From the NCBI GenBank assembly GCA_950106755.1, contig OX467092.1, forward strand, positions 5,084,001-5,148,000: a stretch of DNA of 64,000 bases, read 5' to 3'. This DNA comes from Climacium dendroides (Eukaryota; Streptophyta; Bryopsida; Hypnales; Climaciaceae). Below, piece after piece: positions 1 to 10,277 of the stretch (position 1 is its first letter; each line of letters starts with the position of its first letter). The notes below the pieces were generated by a model, which made no database searches, was not told the origin of the DNA, and was given only the letters and a program-made list of their open reading frames with translations. Made by a program: the position numbers and the translations under genes.

Positions 1-520
1 ATTCCACCGGCTAACTTTGAACTAGTCACAGGTTCTTCCCGGACATGCCTTCACGGAGTGAAGGGCAGGGCAGGGGATCAAAGGCCTCTCTAGCTACTAC
101 AGTAGGCTTACTAGAAACAGACAAAAGCGGATTTCCATTCAAAATGCTACGAAAGTACTGAAGACTTTAGTACTTTCGCCAGGGGGGTGGAAGAATCACG
201 ACCACCCACGTGGAAAGCCCTTGCATGATGCTGCATTGGGCTTCATGGGGCTCCAAATGAAAATCTGCGCTCGCTAGCAGTGGATTCATCCATCCATGAA
301 CGGATGGATGGATGAAAATTTGGGGGAGGGGAGAAGAATGGGAAAATCCCTGGGAACCAGGGTTGACCGTTGAAAGTTCATCTGTTTCCTGATCCTGCCA
401 CCTTAGGCTTTCATGCTCCTGCTACTCATGGGCGGCTGAACCACTCATCAGACACTTCCTTTCCATTTGGGAACAGTTGCAGTCAGGGGCCCCCAAATTA
501 GCTACTGTAGCTAGGAGTTA

Positions 521-906
521 CACTAATAATGGTATTTAGTGTTACCCATACTAACTGTTTATAAGTTTTTACTCTTTATAAATATTTTTACAAAGTGCAT
601 AAATCTTAGTATATGGGGAATTTCATTAAAATGGTGATACTCGATGTACCATTTTCACAGTGTGCCATTCCCATAGTTCAAACTGGTCGGTCTGAAACCT
701 ATTAGTGTACTAGATTTCAGACCGACTAGTTTGAACTCTGGGATGTCAAAGTCACAGAATATTTTCCATTTTAATGAAATTCCCCATGTATCATTCTGAG
801 TGGGGAAAACTCTACACCCATAGTTGGTAAAAATATTCATCAAGAATAAAAAATGATGGCTTTTAAAATCAATTAGTGTAGGTAACACTATTTATCATCA
901 TTAGTG
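521..906. mobile_element. Foldback (MITE-like) element with CACTA...TAGTG ends
   Basis: The sequence begins CACTAATAATGG and ends with an imperfect complement, ATCATCATTAGTG, and it folds back along most of its length. Strong internal arms are 615-634 with 766-785 (perfect 20-base match) and 675-696 with 715-736 (one mismatch in 22), around a centre near 700-706. TA flanks both ends (519-520 and 907-908), which would fit a 2-base target duplication. There is no transposase frame, so this would be a non-autonomous element. The CACTA ends suggest an En/Spm-type origin, but the TA flank would also fit a Tc1/mariner-type element. Confidence 0.7.
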
Positions 907-1271
907 TAGTGTTTTTTAAATTAAGAATTTATTTTATTTTAAATTTTAAATTTTACAAAACACAAAACTGACCTTGTGTGGTCCACTTCGTGGGATGGAT
1001 TTAGTTATTGTGCAATTTTAAGAGGAGCAATGGTAGAGTAAATTTTGGGGATTTTCATAGAGAAATGCTTATGTGTTGATTAAATGTATGTAAGATGAAG
1101 ATTCTTGTTTATGCTATTCTAAAATAAATTTTTTTTAATTGATTTTTTCTTATAGTATAAAGGTTTAGAGTTCACTTTAATAAGAAAAGTTTGGCAAATC
1201 TCTAGTCTTGGCTCAAAGGAATTTGGCAAAATGCTACCTCCAAAAAACACTCAAAAAACTTGTCTTCTTAT

Positions 1272-1460
1272 CACTACACTGAAAATGGTTATTTATTGTG
1301 GGTGAGTAATTGGTTAGTATGAAAAGTGATATGATCAATTGAACTATGTGAGCCTTGCACACTATATATGCTATAAGGACACCAATACAAATTGGTATTG
1401 AATATTGTATGTCTTTGTGAGAAATGTTTTAGACCACACTAAATAACCATTTGGGTGTAC
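1272..1460. mobile_element. Probable small foldback element
   Basis: The left side starts CACTACACTGAAAATGG. An internal arm at 1283-1301 pairs, with one mismatch, with 1434-1452 in inverted orientation. The middle (about 1302-1433) is not clearly paired. This looks like a diverged, non-autonomous DNA element similar in style to the one at 521-906. Its exact ends are uncertain. Confidence 0.45.
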
Positions 1461-2987
1461 CATCTAAACCATGTCGATGTTAGATGACAGATGGCCTAAA
1501 AAATATACATTAATTAATAAAGTTTGATTTGTGGAAAAAGAAGAAGAAATAAAAGTAAAAACAAAAAACAAAAACTAGACCATGTTGCATCTAGCCATGG
1601 CTTGGTCATTGCAACTAAAAAGAAGATTGAGAAGGAGATACTCCTTAGTTACTAAAGATCGTGCATATAGCCTCATTAGTAGAATTGAATTCAATTTCAT
1701 TAAGGTGACTACACCTAATTTCAACTTGGTTACTAAACTTATTTCATGTTCATTGATATTAACCCTACAAACATCAAAATATAGGGATGTAGCTAGCTAC
1801 ATCTATTTTCAGCACTCCAAAACTTCATATATAGTTTATTTTGGTTTTGTTCATGAATATAACACCTAATTAAGAGAATTTGAAATCTTCTTTCGCTTAC
1901 CAACAAAATCCAACCAAAATTAAAATCGTTTCCTAAACAGGAATCCAAACCCAACTAAAAAAATCTTATTTTACTTGAACAATTTTAGGTGTAATTACCT
2001 TGATGTCATGGCTCCCAAAATACCCCCTCTTTTATTTTTACTTTTCCCCTTGCTTTCACAATTTGTGAAATGTGAAAGCTGGTCCAATCACACGACCAAT
2101 TCTGACAAAACTACCCCCCCCCAAGTGTGCAATTATAGAGCATGTAATTCTGACAAAATACAAACCAATGTGCAATTATAGAGGCTTGTCCCTGCTGAAT
2201 ATTTTGGATGGCCCCAGGGCCACTGTTGTCCCTTTCCCTGTAGGCCTGTACTTCTTCATTCTAATACATGGACGGGTCGCTGCACACTCAGTTTGAATAG
2301 CTTAAGAAGGCCCCTAAAAAAAATTGGGGAAAGTACCAGTCTAGGTGGCAAGTAGTCTAGGTGGCAGGTGACGTGGCCACTCGACTTCTTCCCTGCGAGG
2401 GACGAAGCCAGCGAGGCCACTTGACTGGCTGATGTGATGAGGTGAGCTGCCCTTGAGGTGGCCTTGCCTTAAGGTGGCTGGAAGTAAAGATAACCGGCCT
2501 TATCTCATCTGCTTCCACCTATACGGGCAGTCGGTCAGAAACCCAAATAAAAAAAAAAAACACTTGCCCACAAGAAAAACAAAGAGATAGAGAAATCAAA
2601 ACCATTCTTTTGGAATTTTATAACTCACACTGCCACAGCCATGTGAAGGAATCTCAGCAACTGAACTCCGTGAAGTAACATTCCTTCACAACAGGCACTC
2701 ATTTTCTAGTAATTTTCTCTTCTTCGAAACGAAAACCAGAACTCAATTCTTTCGCTTCATAAAAAAAAAAGGATCAAAAGATTTTTCCAAAAATTGGTGC
2801 AGAAAATATAGAGGGGTAGCCCCTTACAGTAGTACCGAAAGCGGGACCCCCGCCAACTGTTGTCAGGTTGCAAGTGGATCGATCCCCGCCTTCCATATTT
2901 TACACCCCCACAACTACAGTTGTATTTAGCAAGGAAAAAAGTGGAAATTTTGCAGCAGTTTTTACTGTAACCTTACTGCGACTTCGA

Positions 2988-2996
2988 GTATATATC
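2988..2996 (+). promoter_or_regulatory. Candidate TATA box of the WAT1-related gene
   Basis: GTATATATC lies about 450 bases before the chosen ATG. It is followed by a C/T-rich, CAGC-repeat-containing leader (CAGC units near 3129-3150) that looks like a 5' untranslated region. Transcription would start near 3020-3030. This is inferred from position and composition only. Confidence 0.4.
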
Positions 2997-3446
2997 AAAC
3001 GAGAACCCACCCTGCAAGCACAAGCTGCTTGCCTTTCCACCGCTTCTCGGTACTTCCGCTCGCCCCTCTCTTCCTTCTTCTGCGGTGCTGATTTTCAAGC
3101 TCGCAGTTCTCGTGAAGAAGATTCAGCAGCCAGCCAGCCAGCCAGCCAGCTCCAGAGAGATCTATTCATTTGTTTGCAACCATTCAGACATCATCAGCCA
3201 CAGCATTTGTGGTGCAGTGCTCGATCAATTGCGAAGCTAGCTTCTTCTCAGGCGGCGTGACTTACCATGCACCGCAACTGAAACTGTTACTACACTTTGT
3301 GTGCATCTGCTGCTGCTGCAGTAGCATTGCGAGTTTCCAGAGCGTACTTTAAGTTCGAATCTGCAATTGTGCGAGTGGTAACTGTGAGTTTTGTTGTTTA
3401 GTTGTTTAGTTGTTTTTGGTTTTTGTTTTTGTTTCGGGAGAGATCG

Positions 3447-6400
3447 ATGGCGGAGACTCCCGGGATTGTGGAGTCCGTGGTGGAGGACTGGAAGGTGGAT
3501 GAGCAGCCGTTGATTCCTACTAGCATGGTGCCGCCGAAGACGCATAGCATTCGGGTTGTGCACGCCGGGCTCGTCATCGTGCAGCTCGGATACGCGGGCT
3601 TGCAGATGTTCTCACGAGTGGCGCTAGACGCGGGATTGAATCAGTTTTTGCTCTCCATGTATAGAAACATGATCGCCTTCGCCATTCTTGGGCCACTCGC
3701 CTGGTACTTCGAAAGGTAGGCACACAATTTTCTCTTGAGAGTATTCTCTACAGCTTTCTCAGAAGGTTTCCCAAGCATTCTCCTTCTCAGTCTCCCTCTA
3801 GTGCTTTTCTCAAACTCCCGGAAAGAGCTTTATCTCAAGCTTCCTCGAGCTATTTTTCAAAGTCTTCTCAAGCTTTCCTGTAGCTTTTCTCAATCTTTCT
3901 CAGGCGTTCTCAGTTTTCTCAACAGCTTCCTCACTTGAGAGCTTTCTCAGTCTCTCATGTTTCTCAATCGTTAGCAGCTTTCTCGAGAGTTTTCTCACGA
4001 CTTTTGCAAATGTTCCTGCTCACCATGTGCGTCTGTGTTGTTTGTGGCTTTGCAGGGGTCAGCGGCCGCCCATGTCGTTTAAAATCTTCGGCGGCTTGAA
4101 CCTCTTGGCATTGACAGGGTAAGCTTCTGTTTCCTTTGAATTTCGTACCCGATCTCATTTGCTTTCATCTGCATGTGTTCATAGACGGGCGACACTGATC
4201 AGGAGCTAGAGTAGTAGCAACGCTTTGACCATCTGGGGGCCCTGACTTTCTGTTTCTCGAAATGTGGTGGTGATTCCAGAGTAGTGGGTTCTCAACAATT
4301 ATTTCTGGCAGGTCTCCAACTTACATCTCCCTTGATGGCTGCAGTGTCACAGAACATGATCCCCGTGTTCACATTCCTGCTTGCCGCGGCTCTCGGGTAA
4401 GCAAACCAACCCAAACCAAATCAGTACTAACCGGGTCACGCTGTAACTTTTCTCAGATTTCTGGAGCCTTCGATTCTGGGACCCATTGGGGTGTTTTTTT
4501 TATCATTTTTTTTGTGTGCAACAACAGAAGCTCATGAGTGTTGGAGTTTTTTCCCTTTTTTGTTTCAGATTTGAGGAGGTGAACTTGCGTCGGCGAGAGG
4601 GAATTGCCAAAGTGGTGGGGACGACGATCTGCATCGGTGGCGCCGTCACCATGTCTGTGTACAAGGGAATTGCGCTCTTCGGGGGCCCATCTGATGGCCC
4701 TGACTCTGGGGTGACGGTGCAACCGTTGCTTCACTTGGCTGCGTATTTGCACCATGATGTGGCGCATTTCAGTGTTAATCAGTTCGATTTGGGGATTTTT
4801 TTCCTCATTATGAACTGCGTCTCGTGGGCGGTTTATCTCACTTGCCAGGTACAGTATTCGCCCACCTTGCTGAGTGTACTCTTTAGGGAAAGTTTGGAAC
4901 CATTGGAAATTGAGCTGGACATGGTTGACCCTGCACTGCATGATCTCTACTGGGAACACCGGTGTCTGCACTTGTGGAAACTTGGGTTTGCAGAGCATGG
5001 TCAGTGCATACCGGGTCTTTAGAAAGCATCGTCTCCTCTGTGGCAACACGGTTTGCAGTGCATGATCTGTAGACATAGTTTTTTGGAATCGGGAAGCGCA
5101 CCCTGAGATCCGCTTTAACCAGTTTTGGGTCTTCTGGTTCTTGTGCTTATCTCTATTCTGGCGATGTTCCCTACCAGTGGTTGTTGTGTGCCCATGTGAT
5201 TTCTGGCAGATGTAGATGACTGCTCCGTAGTTGAATCACTGTAAGGTTGTCAGACTAGGCCGTCTGGGGAACGTGAAGTGAACTTTTGTACGTTGAGCTT
5301 CGTGCGTTGCTTGGATCCAGAAACGAGGTTTCTTGGTTCGATCGCGCTTTCTTGGTTCGATTGCGCTTCTCGCTTTCGGATTCGTAAGATCGTTACGAAT
5401 TGGGTTCCAAGTACGAGCTCTCGGGATTGGAACTCGGTGTTGGAATTAGATCCTGGCATTGCCTGTTTTCTTTAAGCGCGGCTACAGCAGTGACACCTTT
5501 TGAACATCTTTAGAGCGTCTGTTGAGATTAATTGTCTTTAGCACTGACATGATTGGGGCTTTCTGATTCTGTGTGTGCAGGCTCCAGTGATGCGGATGTA
5601 CCCGGCACTGTTAAGCATGACTGCAGCTACGTATTTCTTCGGGTTCATTCAAGTGGGAGCTCTGGGCGTTATCAGCGCTGGCAAGCTCCACTTTGCAGAG
5701 TTTCGGCTCACATCTATGGCGCAGATTGTGGGCGTTCTGTACGCGGTAAGCTATGAGAAACTATGATTATTCTGAACAAAGCGAATCCTGTGCTAGTTTG
5801 GGGTTAGTAAAGCCAGTTTTCAAAGCGGTATTCCCTTTCAAAATTAGGACAGGTATAGATTAATCTTTACGATTCTAACTGAGATTTGTGATTTGTGTGA
5901 TGTCTCCAGGCTCTGATTGCATCAACGTTAAACTTGCTGCTCCAGTCTTGGTGCGTGCAGAAGGGAGGGCCCTTCATTGTGTCTTTGTACGTTCCAATGC
6001 AGATGGTGATGGTGGCAATCTTGTCGGTGTTACTTCTCAAGGACACGCTTTACATGGGAATGTAAGACTTCTCTAACACTCTCTTCTCATTGAATTCGAG
6101 CCATAGACTTCTTGGCATGATGATTGTTTTCTTCCTGAATTGTAACATTCTTGAATATTGTTTGGACCATGCTCTCGAGATTGTTCAACGTGTCTCCACT
6201 AGTCTCTCTATGATTCTTATTCTTCCTCTACACTAGCTTGCACATGATTCCTTTCCACGAGGATTTGCTTGGACTGCTTCATCTCTGAAACTGTCTGAAA
6301 CTAATATTTCTATGAGTAAGTATCCTTGTCACTTGCGGTAGACGTTCCAGGACTGTTTTCGATTCTTTATTCAATGTTTCCCTGATTTTTTAATTTTGTT

Positions 6401-6591
6401 TCGTTTTGTTTTGCAGAGTTCTGGGTGGTCTGTTGACAGTCGCCGGATTTTACCTCGTGGTGTGGGGTCAAGGCTTGGAGAGACGTCGGAAGCGCACTGT
6501 GCTGGCTCAGATCTTAGAACCGCACCACGACGTCTACAAAGTGGATATCCGGCGCTTGGATCAGGATCTCAGGGAGCCTTTGTTGAACTAA
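3447..6591 (+). CDS. WAT1-related (EamA/DMT family) membrane transporter, 7 exons
   Basis: Coding exons are 3447-3715, 4056-4118, 4280-4396, 4569-4848, 5581-5745, 5910-6061 and 6417-6591, all with GT-AG introns, giving 406 aa. The product is a multi-pass membrane protein of the plant drug/metabolite transporter group (WAT1/UMAMIT-like). Known relatives move auxin or amino acids across the tonoplast or plasma membrane; the substrate here cannot be told. The soluble N-terminus (residues 1-33) leads into a first EamA half containing QQLFLAGLQLTSPLMAAVSQ and NMIPVFTFLLAA, which is typical of the family. A hydrophilic loop (about residues 165-200) precedes the second half, with GGPFIVSLYVPMQMV and a last helix VLGGLLTVAGFYLVVWG. 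A basic ERRRKR follows, and the C-tail ends REPLLN. About ten membrane spans are expected. The start was chosen at MAETPG because an upstream in-frame codon at 3402 is not an ATG and lies in leader-like DNA. Length is normal for the family. Confidence 0.92.
3716..4055 (+). repeat. Degenerate TTTCTCA/AGCTTTCTC microrepeat filling intron 1
   Basis: Almost the whole first intron of the WAT1-related gene is built from short, imperfect units such as AGCTTTCTCA, CTTTCTCAGG and TTTTCTCAA, repeated more than a dozen times between about 3735 and 4005. It is strongly pyrimidine-rich. It is non-coding and may have arisen by slippage. Confidence 0.65.
4849..5580 (+). repeat. Intron 4 of the WAT1-related gene with short internal duplications
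   Basis: This 732-base intron contains two related GCA(C/G)TGCATGATCT segments (near 4935 and 5055), each near GGTGT/GGTTT TGCA motifs. It also has a short tandem TTCTTGGTTCGAT(C/T)GCGC pair near 5330-5368. Nothing codes here. Confidence 0.5.
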
Positions 6592-6909
6592 AATCCATCA
6601 AACTGAAGATTAAAAAAACACAAAAAACAAACATCCAAAGCACACTTGATCCATCAAGCGTGTGCATACAATTTTGGTCTCTTCTGTGAAAAAGGATTAC
6701 CATTTCACGTCGTTTTTGAGATTTTAATTCTTAATTGAGCGTATTTCTAAGCCGAAGACTTAAGAGTTGAGAAATGCTTCGGATTTTGTAGCGGGATTGA
6801 CTGTGTGACGTACGGAGTGTCTATAAGGTAGCGGTGAAGTGATAGTTTGGTACCCATCTGGGCAATGGATCTGGCTTGATTGATTATATCATGTACTTGT
6901 ATGGCAATC

Positions 6910-6915
6910 AATAAA
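6910..6915 (+). terminator. Candidate poly(A) signal of the WAT1-related gene
   Basis: AATAAA lies about 320 bases after the stop codon, in DNA turning T-rich, so it is a reasonable 3'-end signal. Earlier cleavage sites are possible. Confidence 0.45.
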
Positions 6916-7316
6916 TTGATCTCAAGTTTTGACAATTTCACATTTTTTTCCAAGAGTTTTAATTTTGCAATGCTGTGAACCTTTCATTCTTGATTGGAGA
7001 GATATGACTATTTGTATTGATTTATCTGTATATTATGGACGAAATTTGCATGTAATCAGTTTATTCATCCACTGGATGTAAGTAAATTCAATTGTGGTAA
7101 TATAAATGGAATTTGAAAAAAAAATTGGTTTAATATTGTTGCTTTCAATTTGATAAAATTATGGGAAGAACTTAGAGAGAGATTGAAATATATTATCTGC
7201 AATGTCACAAAGCTGTGAAAAAAGTGCTACAAACAAAATTCTTGATTTCTTCCCTTTTTTAATGCAAAAAGCATCTCCACCAAATACAACAATATTCCAT
7301 GGTGTCTAAAACGTTA

Positions 7317-7404
7317 GGAGATATTCAGAAGGTGGAGTGATTGTTTTATAAATGGAGTTTGGAGATATTCAGAAGGTGGAGTGATTGTTTTATAAATGGA
7401 GTTT
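7317..7404. repeat. Perfect 44-base tandem duplication
   Basis: The unit beginning GGAGATATTCAGAAGGTGG occurs twice head to tail (starts 7317 and 7361) without a difference that I can see. This points to a recent event. Confidence 0.85.
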
Positions 7405-7926
7405 ATACAATTGAAAATATAACAATGTGGTTTCAAACATTAAGAGGAACTTGGGTTGTTGAACATAATATCTCCATTAGTCTTTCATCTTTTATAATTT
7501 TTATGATCCCCATGTGTTTTCTTTTTGACCTATGTAATTAAATTTTTCATTCATCTTGTGCAAATCTTTTAGTGTCCAAAAGCAAGAGAATTTTTCATCA
7601 ATTATTATATTGATGTATGATTTCTAAAAAGAAATACGAAATCATTGAGAAGTTGGCGATTTTTAGTTACAAAAAATTGCTTATTTGTTGTGGCAAGGAA
7701 CAAAATAGCATGTTCAAGTACTAATTGTGCAATGTTCATTTGAAATTTATAGATATAGATGGTAGTATACTAAATTGATTACTTCTAGAATTGGCCAAAA
7801 AACATTTAACCTTTAATGACACCAAGGATGTTTTTTGGCTAATGAATGACAAAGAATCTCTCCATGCAAGACAAAAGTGCAACTATTCATCCTTCAAATT
7901 TTGTGGGAAAAGGAGGCGTCTTCTAC

Positions 7927-8114
7927 AATAGCTTGGTTCCCAATTAGCAATTTTTCATTTTTTTAGGCCAACAATTCACAATATACCCAAACAAATGATT
8001 TCTACAATAACCAATTCTATAATAGCTTGGTTCCCAATTAGCAATTTTTCATTTTTTTAGGCCAACAATTCACAATATACCCAAATAAATGATTTCTACG
8101 ATGACCAATTCGTC
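7927..8114. repeat. 94-base tandem duplication
   Basis: The segment around AGCTTGGTTCCCAATTAGCA is repeated 94 bases further on (7931 and 8025). The copies agree through the AACAATTCACAATATACCC part and differ at only a few positions near GATTTCTAC. Confidence 0.8.
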
Positions 8115-9244
8115 ATTTAAGAATTAAGGGTGGTTCCTATTATTGAGCTGTCCTAAAAGAAGTAGGATCTTCTTTGCAATAGAAAGATCATTCTAAATCC
8201 TCATATAATGTTTTAAACTTCATACAAATGAACTATGAATTTTCAAAGTATTGACTACTATATGAATTTGACCTTAGGTTCTCATCTTTAGCAAGAATAT
8301 ATTTTAGATAACAATCTAATTAGATTGACCTTTTAGTAACAAGTTCAAAATGAGGTTTTCATATCTTATTCTATAATTTCTATAGAACTACAAATGGATT
8401 TAAATTAAGGATACTATAAAAAATTGTAGAAACTAAATCATGTGGCACATAAAGTGGATGCACCTACTTCTATGTAAATAGGAGTATGTACTCTTAAATA
8501 AACATTGTTGGTTCTTAGCAATAGCTTGATATATCTTTATATTTCTCTTACAATTTTTGAATGATCATTGCAATGTATAACTTCCAAAGTGGGATTCTAA
8601 TTTCTAAATCATTTATACATATTCTAAGTGTCAAGCAAAGGAATCATTGGTTCTATACCTCATGATAGGATTATTCTTCAAACAAAATACATTTTAATTT
8701 CCAAATCTAGAATTCACAGTTCTAGAATTTGAGGTTTTATGCCAGTATATGAAATAAGCTAATGCAACTCCTAAAATCACTTTAATAAGGACTAAGCATG
8801 GTTGAACTACAAATTCTTTTGTTGGATTTGTTGGTAATCAAAAGCATATTACAAATTTCTATGGAATGAATTTTTTGATCATTGGATGAAGTGTTCATCC
8901 ATGGAATTTTGTGAAAAAAGGAGAAATAGTTTGACCTCCAATTAGTTAGTTTAATGGGTTTTTTTAATTAATTAATTCAAACAATATCAAAAAAGATAAT
9001 TTCCACAATGACCAACCTAACATTCTAAGGTTCATAGGGAAAATGTGCACATGTAAAACCATGAATATTAAATGAAACAATTTATCAAAAATGAAAATTC
9101 AGGTTTTTTTAACTAAAATTTTGGTAAGCTTGATCGGGATTGTATAGGAATTAAATGTTAATTATGCAAGACCAAAAATGCCATTTTTATTCAATATTAT
9201 GCAAAATTCTTTGAATAGAACAATAGACAAAGAAGTACACAAGT

Positions 9245-9525
9245 TCTACAATCACCCACCTCTTCAAATGTACACTATTTGTACATGTTGCTTTTTCATA
9301 GCTTTTAGAAGGTAGGCAATTTTAGAGCCTTACACCATTTCAACTTCAAGATTTCATAACTAATTCCACAAAGCTCCAAAAATATGAAACAACTTGGGTT
9401 GGGTTAGATGCCAATTCCACTTGTCTTTCTAAGGTAAATTCATTAAAAAATATTTCAAGAAGCTTCACCTCCACAAAATTCAGTTTCAGCTCTTAAGTGG
9501 GCGATTCATGGACCTCCTACCTTGG
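9245..9525. repeat. Dispersed repeat family A, copy 1
   Basis: About 280 bases, including AACTAATTCCACAAAGCTCC, GGCAATTTTAGAGCC and GATGCCAATTCCACTTGTC. The same order of motifs recurs at 51085-51375 (same orientation), at 21655-21965 (opposite), and as fragments near 22495-22600 and 48085-48270. It is probably an old non-autonomous transposable element. This copy has frameshifts compared with the open copies. Confidence 0.65.
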
Positions 9526-9970
9526 CTTGGTTATGAACGTTTTGTTACAAGGGTAAGTGCAAACGGGTCCACATCAGCAAATCTGTGAAATTAATGTGCA
9601 CCTTTCTGACGTGGAATTACTGACGTGGAGCTACTTATAGCTTACAACTGTGGCAGCGCGATACAATTCATTTTCTGCCGATATTTCTTTTCATATCTAA
9701 GCTTAGTGCGTCCAATCCTTACAGACTCCTTTGCACGTTACTGTTGGACTACACTTATCCAGATTGCTGGTCCTCATTGGGTGGCTGATTCAGATAGCTC
9801 CACGGTTTCCACATTACAGTTGACCTCAAGTACCACACAATACGAAAGAATATCTTCAACGAAAACAAATAAAAACCACACTAAAAAGACTTGGGTTGCA
9901 ACATTTTGCACAAAATTAAGCGCCCAAAGAACAATGTTTCCTATTATTAGACTGAATAATCTTTGTTCAA

Positions 9971-10138
9971 TCTTGTCGCCTATTGAAAGAGAACTCAAAA
10001 TCTCCGTTACATCATAGCACGTATTTTTTGGACACCATATGAATATACTAAATTTCTTGTCGCCTATTGAAAGAGAACTCAAAATCTCCGTTACATCATA
10101 GCACGTATTTTTTGGACACCATATGAATATACTAAATT
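9971..10138. repeat. Perfect 84-base tandem duplication just beyond gene 2
   Basis: The unit beginning TCTTGTCGCCTATTGAAAGA occurs at 9971 and again at 10055, with no differences seen. It lies 140-310 bases past the stop codon of the DUF21/CBS gene, so it may sit in that gene's 3' untranslated region. Parts resemble the dispersed element at 28521-28800 (ATTATTAGACTG ... GGACAC). Confidence 0.85.
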
Positions 10139-10277
10139 TCTTCAAAATGCTGATACTAAATGTATCCAAAATCAACCCCAAGCTCTCATGTTCACAGCAT
10201 ATACATTTTATACAAGAGTCTACACGGGGTTCCTTTCGAATGAGGGTGGAAATTCATGTGTAATTACCTTAAGCAAT

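Larger units (their letters stand above)
1..2980. other. Intergenic region upstream of the WAT1-related gene
   Basis: I see no supportable gene here. The stretch is mostly AT-rich with short, unrelated open frames. It holds two foldback elements (listed separately, near 521-906 and 1272-1460). From about 2340 to 2540 there is more GC-balanced DNA with short GTGGC/AGGTGGC-like repetition. The last few hundred bases, with a pyrimidine-rich stretch, are probably the distal promoter of the gene that follows. Confidence 0.6.
6920..10277. other. AT-rich intergenic repeat DNA between genes 1 and 2
   Basis: No gene is supported. The region holds exact or near-exact tandem duplications (7317-7404, 7927-8114, 9971-10138), a copy of a dispersed repeat (9245-9525), and AT-rich filler. 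The right end (about 9970-10277) may include the 3' untranslated region of the DUF21/CBS gene, which reads leftward. Confidence 0.6.

Noticed and set aside
4453..5076. Long minus-strand frame inside the transporter gene
   Set aside because: It is antisense to exon 4 and intron 4 of a well-supported gene, with no domain of its own.
5330..5375. GGTTCGAT motifs suggesting a tRNA T-arm
   Set aside because: They are a short tandem duplication within an intron; no acceptor stem or anticodon arm could be paired around them.
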